NCBI RefSeq assembly: GCF_030053135.1
Contig: NZ_CP125653.1
Span: 310,001 to 374,000, forward strand
Length of the DNA stretch: 64,000 nt
Source: Rhizobium sp. BT04
GTDB taxonomy: Bacteria; Pseudomonadota; Alphaproteobacteria; Rhizobiales; Rhizobiaceae
Reading direction: 5' to 3'
The notes under the pieces were generated by a model. That model was not told the DNA's origin. It saw only the letters and a program-made list of their open reading frames with translations, and ran no database searches. This document shows, one piece after another, positions 40,918 to 49,492 of this stretch. The position numbers and the translations under genes are program-made. Numbering within the stretch: position 1 is the first letter of the stretch; each line of letters opens with the position of its first letter.

Positions 40918-41028
40918 TGCATGTCGCCCAAAAGTGTGCATGCGGTTTTGGGACAACGACATGCATAAAACAAAGACTTAGTCTAAAGCGCGTCGCATGA
41001 TTCCGATTTGACGCGACGCGCTTTAAAA
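40916..41028. repeat. Rhizobium intergenic mosaic-type repeat, type A copy 2
   Basis: Read on the minus strand it contains AAAGCGCGTCGCG, AAGTCTTTGTTTTATGCATG, AAAACCGCATGCACACTTTT and GCGACATGC, in the same order as 2856-2980. It lies directly after the DUF1612 stop. The internal pair GCGCGTCGC / GCGACGCGC can form a long hairpin. Confidence 0.7.
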
Positions 41029-41031
41029 CGA

Positions 41032-41059
41032 AAACGGCCGGGCGTTGGCCCGGCCGTTT
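41032..41059. terminator. Bidirectional rho-independent terminator
   Basis: AAACGGCCGGGC (41032-41043) and GCCCGGCCGTTT (41048-41059) form a perfect 12-bp stem with a 4-nt loop. It separates the plus-strand DUF1612 gene from the minus-strand BI-1 gene. Confidence 0.85.
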
Positions 41060-41144
41060 CCTTTAAGTGAGCACCCGGTCCGCCATCTGTCACAGATGGC
41101 AGGCCAGGCGCTCTTGCGCTTCCATTGCCCCCAGAAGCGCAGTC

Positions 41145-41855
41145 CTATTCCCGCTCGCCGGTGAAGTTGAGCAGAAGCTGGAAGATGTTGACGAAGTTCA
41201 GGTAGAGCGAGAGCGCGCCGAAGACGGCGAGCTTCTGGTTCGATTCCTGATCGTAGTTTTCCGAATACTGTTCCTTGATGTTCTGTGTGTCGTAGGCGGT
41301 GAGGCCGACGAAGACGACGATGCCGATCACCGAGATCGCGAACTGCAGGGCGGAGGAGCCCAGGAAGATGTTGACGATGCCGGCGATGATGATGCCGAAC
41401 AGGCCCATCATCAGGAACGAGCCCATGCGCGAGAGGTCACGCTTCGTCGCATAGCCGTAAAGGCTGGTGGCGCCGAACATCGTGGCGGTGATGAAGAAGG
41501 TCCGTGCGATGCTCATCCCAGTGAAGACCAGGAAGACGGAGGCAAGCGACAGGCCCATTACGGCGCAGAAGGCCCAGAAGGTGATCTGGGCGGTGCTGGC
41601 CGACATCGTCTGGATGCGGAACGAGAAGAAGAAGACGAAGGCGAGCGGGGCGAGCATCACCACCCACTTCAGCGGCGAGCCGAAGATCGGGACGTAGAGT
41701 GCCGGCGTCGAGCCGACGACGAAGGCGACGAGGCCTGTGATGACGAGGCCGAGAGCCATATAGTTGTAGACGCGCAGCATATGCTGGCGGAGACCCTCGT
41801 CGAAGAGGGCCTGGGAGCCGGCGACGGCGCCATAGCGGGGATTGATCGGGTTCAT
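41145..41855 (-). CDS. Bax inhibitor-1/YccA family membrane protein
   Basis: This 236-residue protein has seven likely membrane segments (YMALGLVITGLVAFVVG, WVVMLAPLAFVFFFSF, ITFWAFCAVMGLSLASVFLVF and so on) and the family motif FGATSLYGYATKRDLSRMG, plus GLTAYDTQNIK. Members act as pH-sensitive calcium leak channels or membrane stress modulators. It lies 20 bp after the anti-sigma gene on the same strand, so it may be co-transcribed with the ECF sigma/anti-sigma pair. No ybhL-type leader RNA could fit in so short a gap. Confidence 0.9.
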   Translation of the reverse strand: MNPINPRYGAVAGSQALFDEGLRQHMLRVYNYMALGLVITGLVAFVVGSTPALYVPIFGSPLKWVVMLAPLAFVFFFSFRIQTMSASTAQITFWAFCAVMGLSLASVFLVFTGMSIARTFFITATMFGATSLYGYATKRDLSRMGSFLMMGLFGIIIAGIVNIFLGSSALQFAISVIGIVVFVGLTAYDTQNIKEQYSENYDQESNQKLAVFGALSLYLNFVNIFQLLLNFTGERE

Positions 41856-41875
41856 GCTGATCTCCTCGGTTTGAA

Positions 41876-42643
41876 TTAATAGAGCGAGCGGGCGAGCCGT
41901 TCGGCCGCCTGGTCGAGGTTGAGACCGCTATCGTCGGCGATCAGCGCATAAGCGACCTCGCCGATCTGCCAATAGGCGGCTTCTGCTTTCTCAAGCGTGA
42001 GATGGCTGACCGGCTTGACCTCGAAGGCGCCCGGGCGGACGGCAAAAAGCGACAGTCGCTTTCCATCGGCCTGTTCGATCGCCATCTCGACGCTGGGGCC
42101 GAATTCGGACGGGAAGATCTGCACATCGGCCACCTTCCAATCCCTGGGCAGTTCGGGCATGACGATCGCAGTGGCGGCGCGAATGTCGTCAGCACTATAG
42201 GTGGCCGGCGTCTGCGGAGGCATCGATTGGCGCAGGGCCGCGGTCTGATAGGCACGGACGGCATCTTCGACATAGGCCGGCGCCGGCACGGAGGCCGACA
42301 CCTCGGTGGCCGAGAAGGCGCCGAAGGAATTGTGCGCCACCCAGCCGGCGGCGACCAGAATGGCGACGGCGGCGATGCGCTGCATCGAATGGAAAATGCG
42401 GCCATAGGAAAGGCCACGTTCCAGTCGGCGGGCGGCATCGCGGGTCTCGGGACGGCCGAAGGCACTTTCGCCGGCAAGCGCCAGACGCAGTTCGCCTTTG
42501 ACACTGAGGTCGGCCATCACCTTGGCGGCAATCGCCGGATGCTCGGAAAGATAGGATTCCACCTGGATGCGGCGGGCGACATCGAGCTCGCCGTCGACAT
42601 AGGCGTCGAGATCGGCATCGAGGATCGGATCAATTGCTTTCAT
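41876..42643 (-). CDS. Membrane-anchored anti-sigma factor
   Basis: This 255-residue protein has the N-terminal anti-sigma region (DADLDAYVDGELDVARRIQVESYLSEHP), a single membrane segment (IAAVAILVAAGWVAHNSFGAF, ~residue 95) and a periplasmic C-terminal domain. The zinc-binding HxxxCxxC of many such proteins is absent. It overlaps the ECF sigma gene by 14 bp, the normal arrangement for a cognate pair. It should hold the sigma factor at the membrane until an envelope signal releases it. Confidence 0.87.
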   Translation of the reverse strand: MKAIDPILDADLDAYVDGELDVARRIQVESYLSEHPAIAAKVMADLSVKGELRLALAGESAFGRPETRDAARRLERGLSYGRIFHSMQRIAAVAILVAAGWVAHNSFGAFSATEVSASVPAPAYVEDAVRAYQTAALRQSMPPQTPATYSADDIRAATAIVMPELPRDWKVADVQIFPSEFGPSVEMAIEQADGKRLSLFAVRPGAFEVKPVSHLTLEKAEAAYWQIGEVAYALIADDSGLNLDQAAERLARSLY

Positions 42644-43169
42644 TGCCGTTCCCTCCGATCAATCTCAGATGCGAAGCGCGCGGCGTCTTCTCCTCGAATT
42701 CGCGCAACTGCGCGCGGGCCCGCGAGATGCGCGACATCAGCGTGCCCACGGGAATGCCGAGCGCCTGGGCGGCTTCCTGGTAGGAGAGGTCTTCGATGGC
42801 CACGAGATGCAGCGCCTCGCGCTGTTCCTCCGGCAGATCGAAGAAGGCGTCGCGCACCTGCTGCAGGCGCACCGCATGTTCCTGGCCGGCCGGCAGCGAC
42901 TGCTCGGCTTCGACAGCCGCCTCGTCGTGGCGGCGCGTCAGCGAGCGATTCCGGCGAAGACGGTCGATATGGGCATTGTGCAGGATGGAGAGCAGCCATG
43001 TGCGCAGGTTGGCGCCGCTGCGGAAGCTCTTTTTCTTCTCGAAGGCACGCACCAGCGCATCGTGCACCAGATCCTCCGCCTCGTCCGAATTGCGCACCAG
43101 CGAGCGAGCGTAGCGCCGCAGCGCTGCAAGCTGTCCGATGACGTCGAAGGGGCGGTCTTTGCGTTCCAT
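42630..43169 (-). CDS. ECF-family RNA polymerase sigma factor
   Basis: This 179-residue protein has region 2 (LRRYARSLVRNSDEAEDLVHDALVRAFEKKKSFRSGANLRTWLLSILHNAHID) and region 4 (FFDLPEEQREALHLVAIEDLSYQEAAQALGIPVGTLMSRISRARAQL). It is followed, with a 14-bp overlap, by its anti-sigma factor. A probable autoregulated promoter, GGGAATAAA and GCGTATA, lies just upstream. It is distinct from EcfG because no PhyR/NepR genes are next to it. Targets probably include its own operon and the BI-1 gene. Confidence 0.92.
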   Translation of the reverse strand: MERKDRPFDVIGQLAALRRYARSLVRNSDEAEDLVHDALVRAFEKKKSFRSGANLRTWLLSILHNAHIDRLRRNRSLTRRHDEAAVEAEQSLPAGQEHAVRLQQVRDAFFDLPEEQREALHLVAIEDLSYQEAAQALGIPVGTLMSRISRARAQLREFEEKTPRASHLRLIGGNGNESN

Positions 43170-43176
43170 GATTGAG

Positions 43177-43205
43177 TATACGCAAGTGCGGCGGATTTTA
43201 TTCCC
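43177..43205 (-). promoter_or_regulatory. Probable ECF-type promoter of the sigma/anti-sigma operon
   Basis: On the minus strand GGGAATAAAA (43205-43196) and GCGTATA (43183-43177) are separated by 12 bp, with the sigma gene starting 8 bp later. The GGAAT-type -35 box is usual for ECF autoregulation. The short distance to the ATG would give a very short leader. Confidence 0.5.
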
Positions 43206-43354
43206 GGCGGAGTGAAAAATTCATACGGGCCGAAGACCGTCGCTGGATAATCATCAAATATCCTTGTCCAGCAGAGGGGCGCCTCAAATCCGCGATTGTT
43301 TATGACAATTACATGACAGATCATGACGCCGCTGATTTGCAGGGGAAATAAAGA

Positions 43355-43663
43355 ATGAAGGAAAAGAAGCGGGTCTACGAAGCTCTCGTAGACGGCGCCA
43401 TGGAAGGGCTGACGGATCAGGCGCTCTACGATTTCGTCAAGGCGCGTTGCCCGAAGGCCACCAGCAAGAAGATCGTCCGCGCCTCGCTTCTCGCCCTGAT
43501 GGATCCTCATCTCAGAGACCGCAATATTCTCGACGTGATCTATGCGCTGGCGATCAAGCATCGGCTGGATGACGGCGTGCTGGATGATGGCGAAGACGAA
43601 GAGCCGGACGAGCGGGCTGAACCCTCGCTGGCGGCCAACCAGAATATGCCGCAGCTTTCCTGA
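43355..43663 (+). CDS. Hypothetical protein, 102 residues
   Basis: I recognise no named family. The first ~70 residues look like a compact helical domain (RVYEALVDGAMEGLTDQALYDFVKARCPKATSKKIVRASLLAL). The C-terminal 30 are acidic and disordered (DDGEDEEPDERAEPS). There is no signal or membrane segment. The ATG at 43355 has GGGGAA upstream. It is divergent from the ECF sigma gene across 185 bp and convergent with the cueR-like gene. Its start context and codon use support real coding. Confidence 0.72.
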   Translation: MKEKKRVYEALVDGAMEGLTDQALYDFVKARCPKATSKKIVRASLLALMDPHLRDRNILDVIYALAIKHRLDDGVLDDGEDEEPDERAEPSLAANQNMPQLS

Positions 43664-43689
43664 AGCTGCGCTCTGCTCTCCCGACAGGA

Positions 43690-44079
43690 TCAGCCGCCGT
43701 CCGAAAGCTCTTCGAGGATCGGACAGTCCGGCCTGTCGTTGCCGTGGCAGGCATGCACGAGGTGCTCCAGCGTGTGGCGCAGTTCCGACAGTTCGCGGAT
43801 CTTGCGGTCGATCTCGGTAAGCTTGGTCTGGGCGATATCCCTGACGTCGGCGCTCGCCCGGTCCTTGTCCTCATAGAGCGCCAGCAATTGCCGGCATTCC
43901 TCGACGGAAAAGCCGAGGCCGCGCGAGCGCTGCAGGAAGCGCAGCTTGTGCACGTCGGTTGCGGCATAGTCGCGGTAGCCGTTTTCGCCCCTTTCGGGGC
44001 GGATAAGGCCGATATCCTCGTAATAGCGGATGGTCTTCGACGGCAGGCCGGACCGTTCCGATGCTTGCCCGATATTCAT
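43690..44079 (-). CDS. hmrR: CueR/HmrR-type MerR-family copper regulator
   Basis: This 129-residue protein has the MerR HTH (MNIGQASERSGLPSKTIRYYEDIGLIRPERGENGYRDY), a dimerisation helix and the C-terminal metal loop CHGNDRPDC, matching the two Cys of CueR-type Cu(I) sensors. It should activate the copper ATPase gene by distorting a 19-bp-spaced promoter found at 46650-46680. It is 9 bp after the ATPase gene on the same strand, so sensor and pump are co-expressed. An alternative monovalent-metal specificity (Ag, Au) cannot be excluded. Confidence 0.9.
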   Translation of the reverse strand: MNIGQASERSGLPSKTIRYYEDIGLIRPERGENGYRDYAATDVHKLRFLQRSRGLGFSVEECRQLLALYEDKDRASADVRDIAQTKLTEIDRKIRELSELRHTLEHLVHACHGNDRPDCPILEELSDGG

Positions 44080-44088
44080 CGCCGTCTC

Positions 44089-46614
44089 CTACAGTTTTGC
44101 AAAACGCAGTCTCAGCGCATTTGATATCACCGAGACGGAGGAAAGGCTCATCGCCGCCGCCGCGATCATCGGTGACAGCAGCAGCCCGAAGATCGGATAG
44201 AGCACGCCGGCGGCGACCGGCACGCCGAGGGCATTATAGCCGAAGGCGAAGCCGAGATTCTGGCGGATGTTGCGCATCGTCGCCTCCGCCAGCCGCCGCG
44301 CCCTGACGATGCCGGTGAGATCGCCCTTCACCAAGGTGATGCCGGCGCTTTCCATCGCAACGTCGGCGCCGGTGCCCATGGCGATGCCGACGTCGGCCGC
44401 GGCAAGTGCCGGCGCGTCGTTGACGCCGTCGCCGGCCATGGCGATGATGGCGCCTTTGGCCCGCAGCTCATCGATCAGCGCCTTCTTGCCTTCCGGCAGC
44501 ACATCGGCGCGGACCTCGTCGATGCCGAGGCTTTTTGCCACCGCCCGCGCGGTGCGTTCATTGTCACCGGTCGCCATGATGATCTTGAGCCCGCTGTCGT
44601 GCAGCGCCTTGATGGCCGCTGTTGTCGTCGGTTTGATCCGGTCGGCAACGGCGACGAGACCGGCAAGCGCGCCGTCGATCACCACGAACATCACCGTCTT
44701 GCCGTCGTCGCGCAGGGCCTCTGTCGTCTCGGAAAGTGCTGTGGAGTCGATGCCGAGATCGGCGAGCATCGCCGCATTGCCGAGCGCTATCGTCGTGCCG
44801 TGGGCGAGGCCCTGGACGCCCTTGCCGGTCTTTGCCTCGAAGCCGGTGACCTCCACGAAGGGAACACCGCGCTCCTCGGCGCCGGAAACGATCGCTTCGG
44901 CCAGTGGGTGTTCGGAGCCGCGCTCCAGGCTTGCCGCCAGCGACAGCAGCCGAGTATCATCGACGCCGCCGAAGGCGACGATATCGGTAAGCTTCGGCTT
45001 GCCTTCGGTGAGCGTGCCGGTCTTGTCGACGATCAGCGTGTCGACCTTGGAAAAGCGCTCAAGCGCCTCGGCGTCCTTGATCAGCACGCCTTCGCCAGCG
45101 CCGCGACCCGTGGCGATCATGATCGACATAGGCGTTGCAAGGCCGAGCGCACAGGGGCAGGCGATGATCAGAACGGCGACGGCGGCAAGCAGCCCATTGG
45201 CCATGCGCGGCTCCGGACCGATCGCGGCCCAGACGACGAAGGCGAGGATGGCGGCGGCGACCACCGCCGGCACGAAGACGGCCGATACTCTATCGACCGC
45301 ACCCTGGATCGGCGCCCGCGAGCGTTGCGCTTTGGCGACCATGTCGACGATGCGCGACAGCACCATGTCTGCGCCGACCTTCTCGGCGGCCATGACGAAG
45401 GTGCCGTTCTTGTTGATCGTGCCGCCGGTCAGGGCATCGCCCTGCGACTTCTCCACGGGCAGGGGCTCGCCTGATATCATCGATTCGTCGACGGTCGACT
45501 GGCCTTCGAGGACGGAGCCGTCCACCGGCACCCGCTCGCCGGGACGCACGCGCAGCCGGTCGCCGGTCTTGATATCGTCCACCGGCATGTCGGACTCGCT
45601 GCCATCGGCTTGAATGCGACGCGCCGTCTTCGGCGCAAGGTCGAGCAAGGCGCGGATTGCCGAACCGGTGCGTTCGCGGGCTTTCAATTCCAGCACCTGG
45701 CCGACGAAGACGAGCGCGACGATAACGGCGGCGGCCTCGAAATAGACAGGCACGGCTGCGGCATGGCCATGGAAGCTCATCGGGAAGATGCCGGGCGCAA
45801 GCGTGGCGACGACACTGTAGAGATAGGCGGTGCCGACGCCGAGACCGATCAGCGTCCACATATTCGGGCTGCGGTTGACAAGCGACGCCCATGCGCGGCG
45901 GAAGAAGGGGAGGGCGGCCCAGAGCACCACCGGCGTTGCCAGCAGCAGTTCGATATAGGTCGCCTGCGGCTCGCCGATCGCTTCGCGGAGCGTCAGGCCG
46001 AACATCGGCCCCATGCTGAGGGCCAGCAACGGCAGGGCAAGGATGGCGCTGACCCAAAGCCGCCTGACGAAATCGATGAGTTCGGGGTTCGGGCCTTCGT
46101 CAGCGGGCGGAATGCCCATCGGCTCCAGCGCCATGCCGCATTTCGGGCAGTCGCCGGGACGATCGCTGACGACTTCAGGATGCATCGGGCAGGTATAGAG
46201 CGTGCCTTTCGGCGCCGGTTTTGGAGGTGGGCGCTGGCCATCGCGATAGGCTGCGGGGTCGGCTTCGAATTTCGCTTGGCACGCCGCGGAGCAGAAATAG
46301 AATTTCTCGCCCTCGACTTTCAGGAAATATCTCGCCGTCGATCGATCGACGCTCATGCCGCAGACGGGGTCCTTCGCCGTCAGATAATCCTCAGGTGCAG
46401 CGGCGAATTTCGTCCGGCAACCCTCGGAGCAGAAATGATAGGTGCGGCCGCCATGGTCGAGCGAGGGCTTGCCGGCCTGCGGATCGACGGTCATGCCACA
46501 TATGGGATCACGGATCATGGCGACGGCAGACTTCTCCTGATCATCGCCGCAATGGCACTGATCGTCGCCATGGGCGTGGCTGTGATGGTGATCGTGTTCG
46601 TGCTTGATATCCAT
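44089..46614 (-). CDS. actP: Copper-translocating P1B-type ATPase
   Basis: This 841-residue pump exports Cu(I). The N-terminus is His-rich ([13 protein letters not shown]), followed by two YHS-like metal domains (DPICGMTV ... [16 protein letters not shown] ... FYFCSAAC) and a heavy-metal-binding YTCPMHPEV segment rather than ferredoxin-like CxxC domains. The core has eight membrane segments, the transport motif ACPCALG (~residue 485), DKTGTLTEG (~528), SEHPLAEA and [10 protein letters not shown]. It resembles rhizobial ActP/CopA. It is preceded by a MerR-type promoter and followed by the cueR-like gene. Confidence 0.93.
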   Translation of the reverse strand: MDIKHEHDHHHSHAHGDDQCHCGDDQEKSAVAMIRDPICGMTVDPQAGKPSLDHGGRTYHFCSEGCRTKFAAAPEDYLTAKDPVCGMSVDRSTARYFLKVEGEKFYFCSAACQAKFEADPAAYRDGQRPPPKPAPKGTLYTCPMHPEVVSDRPGDCPKCGMALEPMGIPPADEGPNPELIDFVRRLWVSAILALPLLALSMGPMFGLTLREAIGEPQATYIELLLATPVVLWAALPFFRRAWASLVNRSPNMWTLIGLGVGTAYLYSVVATLAPGIFPMSFHGHAAAVPVYFEAAAVIVALVFVGQVLELKARERTGSAIRALLDLAPKTARRIQADGSESDMPVDDIKTGDRLRVRPGERVPVDGSVLEGQSTVDESMISGEPLPVEKSQGDALTGGTINKNGTFVMAAEKVGADMVLSRIVDMVAKAQRSRAPIQGAVDRVSAVFVPAVVAAAILAFVVWAAIGPEPRMANGLLAAVAVLIIACPCALGLATPMSIMIATGRGAGEGVLIKDAEALERFSKVDTLIVDKTGTLTEGKPKLTDIVAFGGVDDTRLLSLAASLERGSEHPLAEAIVSGAEERGVPFVEVTGFEAKTGKGVQGLAHGTTIALGNAAMLADLGIDSTALSETTEALRDDGKTVMFVVIDGALAGLVAVADRIKPTTTAAIKALHDSGLKIIMATGDNERTARAVAKSLGIDEVRADVLPEGKKALIDELRAKGAIIAMAGDGVNDAPALAAADVGIAMGTGADVAMESAGITLVKGDLTGIVRARRLAEATMRNIRQNLGFAFGYNALGVPVAAGVLYPIFGLLLSPMIAAAAMSLSSVSVISNALRLRFAKL

Positions 46615-46649
46615 AACTCTCTCCGCGCCGGGAGCGGCACCTGGACAGG

Positions 46650-46680
46650 TTTATGAACCTTCCAGCAACTGGAAGGTCAA
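46650..46680 (-). promoter_or_regulatory. CueR-type promoter and operator of the copper ATPase
   Basis: On the minus strand TTGACC (46680-46675) and CATAAA (46655-46650) are 19 bp apart, the elongated spacing of MerR-activated promoters. The spacer holds the perfect palindrome ACCTTCCAG-CAA-CTGGAAGGT (46657-46677 on plus), matching the CueR/HmrR box. Confidence 0.88.
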
Positions 46681-46720
46681 GCGCTATTTTCGTGAATGTC
46701 CAGGCGTTGGCGCCGGATGC

Positions 46721-46830
46721 CTCAGAGCATTTCCGTTTTTCTCCGAATCACGGAAATGCTCTGTCTCTTTGTTTTCACGCAATTCCGGACGGAAAACCGC
46801 TTCGCACTTTTCCTGGAATTGCTCTAGAGC
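46721..46830. repeat. Rhizobium intergenic mosaic-type repeat, type B copy 2
   Basis: It aligns along its length with 8088-8197 and contains an inverted pair GCATTTCCG / CGGAAATGC. The right end (GGAATTGCTCTAGAGC) supplies the stop codon of treY on the minus strand. Otherwise it lies between the copper promoter and the end of treY. Confidence 0.8.
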
Positions 46831-49433
46831 GGGCTGATCAGCCCAACCGGCTGGCTGCCGAGCAGGGCGGCGACCGAGATGCTGCCGCCGGGTTCGATCG
46901 TCTTTCCGGTCACCAGGTCCGCTTTCAGCCCGTGAAGAGGGGAGGGGACGGCGATTGCCGTATCCTCCCAGAATTCCGGGCCGGCAAAGAGCACGCCCGG
47001 GTCGAGCCAGCCGAACATCAGCCGCGGCGCCGCGATGATGGCGAAATCACCCTTGTGCACCCGGGCAAAGGCCAGCACATGGTCGCGCCGATTGCCCGTC
47101 ACCTTCAGCGGCAGATAGTCGCCTCTGGCAAAGAGATCCGCGTACCGCTGGCGCAGTTGCAGGCCGATCGCCACGATGCGCTGCTTCAAGGCCGCCGCCT
47201 GCAGCTTGGCGATCGGTCCGGCTTCATCAAGCCATGCTGTCAGCCGTTCATGGTCGATCGGCCGGCGGTTGTCGGGATCGACGAGGCTGAAATCGAAACC
47301 CTCCGTGCCCTGGTAGATATCGGGAATGCCGGGAGCCGTCAGCTTGAGCATCGTCTGCGACAGGCTGTTGAGGTAACCCGCCGCGATGAAGGGCTGCAGC
47401 ACGCTTTCGAAATCTTCGAGGAAGGCGCTATTCTCGGCTGACACCAGTGCCGCGGCATAGCGCGTCACTGCTTCTTCAAAGGCGGTATCCTGTTCTGTCC
47501 AATTGCTGCGCAGTTTGGCCTCGCGCACCGCCTTGACCGCATAGCCGGTGAAGCGTTCAGCAAGCGCATCCGTCTGCCCACGGTCGAAATCTTCCGGCCA
47601 GATGCCGGCGAGCGCCTGATAGAGCATCCATTCGACATTCGGCTCCGGCGCAACGCCATCCGGCAACTCCTGCAGCCACGGCCGGTTCATCTCGCGCCAA
47701 CGATCCACCGCCTGGGCAAAGACATCCGCCCCCTCGCTCAGCGCGTAAAGCCTGGCGCGCGCATCCTCGCCGCGTTTGGTGTCGTGGGTGGTGCTCGCCG
47801 AAAGCCCATGCGGCTGCAGCCGCGCCCGCTCGGCCATGCGACGGTGGAACTCCTCCGTGCCGCCGGGCGCCTTGCCCGGTTCGCCGCCCACTTCGTTTGC
47901 GGCAAGCAGCCTGTTATAGCGGTAAAACAGCGTATCCTCGGTCGCCTTCGCCATCACTGGCCCGCTCAATTGCTGGAAGCGGATCCGGAACGCGCGGGCC
48001 GCATCACCTTCGATCTTGCCTTCGAGAAGCCTCAGCACATGGTCGCATGCACTGCGATTATCGAGCTTTGGCATGACTTGCGATGCTGTCCCGGCAAGGA
48101 CCGCTGCATCCTGCCAGGAAAGCGGGCCGCCGTCGCCATAGGTGCGGTAGACGGGAAAGGCGATCAGCAGTTCGCAGAGCGCGGTGGCGATCTCGTCTCT
48201 CTTTAGCTCGGGAAAGATGCCTGCCACGATCGACACCAGCCTGTTTGTCTCGCCGGCGAAATTGCGTTCGACCATCAGGCTTTTGGCAAGCCGCCGGCCC
48301 TCCTCGAGATCGCCCGTCCCTCCGGCGAGGCTGCGATAGGCGCCGTCCAAGATGCGCAGACCGCTGCTGTCGATGAACAGTTCGCTGAGCGCGGCGATGA
48401 ATTCATATCCCGTGGTGCCGGCGACCGGCCAGCTCTCCGGCAGGACCTCACCGGGTCCGAGGATCTTTTCGACGACGATATAGGTGTCCGGCCCGACCGC
48501 CTCTCGCAACCTGTCGAGATAGGCCTTGGGTTCGGCGAGCCCGTCGACATGGTCGATGCGCAGGCCCTGGACCTTGCCATGACGCACCAACTCGACCGTC
48601 AGCCGATGCAAGTCCTCGAACACCGCGGGATCTTCCACGCGGGTGCCGACCAGTCCGGTCACCTCGAAAAAACGGCGATAGTTCAGATGCCGCGACGCTT
48701 CCTTCCAGTGGGTCAGCCGCCAGTACTGCCCCTCATGCAGGTTTTTGAGGAAATCGCAATCGGACGAGACGTCCTCGAGTTTTTGCCGGAGGAGCGCCCG
48801 ATCGCCGCCTTCAAAAAGAATGTCGCGCATCGCCCGGGCGAAGTCCTCGCCGGAGGTGACGGCTGCTGCCTCCGCCATTCTCGTTGCAACCGGGTCGTCG
48901 AGCCGGTTGGCGAGCACGCCGTAACTGCTGGGGTTTAATGGCAACAGCGTGTCGAAATGACCAAATGCGAAATTGCCGTGCGTTTCGTCGAGCGTGATGC
49001 TGAGCTCGCCGGCGGCGAGCGCCGCCTCGAAATCCTGGCCGAGTTGCGGCAGGGTCAGCGGTTCGCTCCAGTCGATGTCGAAGTGGTTGGCATAGGCGCT
49101 TTGCCGGCCGAATATCAGCACGTCGCGCCACCAGCCGTTTTCCGGCGAGGCGGCCATGTGGTTCGGGACGATGTCGAGGATCAGCCCCATGCCTGCCGAG
49201 GCGAGGCTTTCCGTCAGCCGCTCGAATCCGGCCCGGCCGCCGAGCGCCGGATCGATCTCATTGGCGTCTGTCACGTCATAGCCATGAGTGGAGCCGCTAA
49301 CGGCGGTGAAGATCGGCGAGGCGTAGAGGTGGCTGATACCGAGCGCCTTGAGGTAGGGGACGAGGCCGCAGGCGTGATCGAAGGTCATGCCATTGCGGAA
49401 TTGGATCCGGTAGGTCGCTGTCGGAAGTGTCAT
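46824..49433 (-). CDS. treY: Malto-oligosyltrehalose synthase
   Basis: TreY turns the reducing end of maltodextrins into a trehalosyl group. The 869-residue GH13 protein has TYRIQFRNGMTFDHACGLVPYLKALGISHLYASPIF, MGLILDIVPNHMA, LRIDHVDGLAEPKAYL (nucleophile Asp), IVVEKIL (acid/base Glu), HDTKRGEDARARL and GIPDIYQGTEG. The ATG at 49433 is where the family homology starts. Its usual partner treZ is not in the window; upstream is pbpC and downstream a repeat. The stop codon lies within a mosaic repeat. It may serve osmotic stress tolerance. Confidence 0.93.
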   Translation of the reverse strand: MTLPTATYRIQFRNGMTFDHACGLVPYLKALGISHLYASPIFTAVSGSTHGYDVTDANEIDPALGGRAGFERLTESLASAGMGLILDIVPNHMAASPENGWWRDVLIFGRQSAYANHFDIDWSEPLTLPQLGQDFEAALAAGELSITLDETHGNFAFGHFDTLLPLNPSSYGVLANRLDDPVATRMAEAAAVTSGEDFARAMRDILFEGGDRALLRQKLEDVSSDCDFLKNLHEGQYWRLTHWKEASRHLNYRRFFEVTGLVGTRVEDPAVFEDLHRLTVELVRHGKVQGLRIDHVDGLAEPKAYLDRLREAVGPDTYIVVEKILGPGEVLPESWPVAGTTGYEFIAALSELFIDSSGLRILDGAYRSLAGGTGDLEEGRRLAKSLMVERNFAGETNRLVSIVAGIFPELKRDEIATALCELLIAFPVYRTYGDGGPLSWQDAAVLAGTASQVMPKLDNRSACDHVLRLLEGKIEGDAARAFRIRFQQLSGPVMAKATEDTLFYRYNRLLAANEVGGEPGKAPGGTEEFHRRMAERARLQPHGLSASTTHDTKRGEDARARLYALSEGADVFAQAVDRWREMNRPWLQELPDGVAPEPNVEWMLYQALAGIWPEDFDRGQTDALAERFTGYAVKAVREAKLRSNWTEQDTAFEEAVTRYAAALVSAENSAFLEDFESVLQPFIAAGYLNSLSQTMLKLTAPGIPDIYQGTEGFDFSLVDPDNRRPIDHERLTAWLDEAGPIAKLQAAALKQRIVAIGLQLRQRYADLFARGDYLPLKVTGNRRDHVLAFARVHKGDFAIIAAPRLMFGWLDPGVLFAGPEFWEDTAIAVPSPLHGLKADLVTGKTIEPGGSISVAALLGSQPVGLISPL

Positions 49434-49492
49434 GAGGCCGTCTGACGTTGGAAAGAGACTATTCCGAACGGTTGCAGCCGGGTTTTGTTCCC

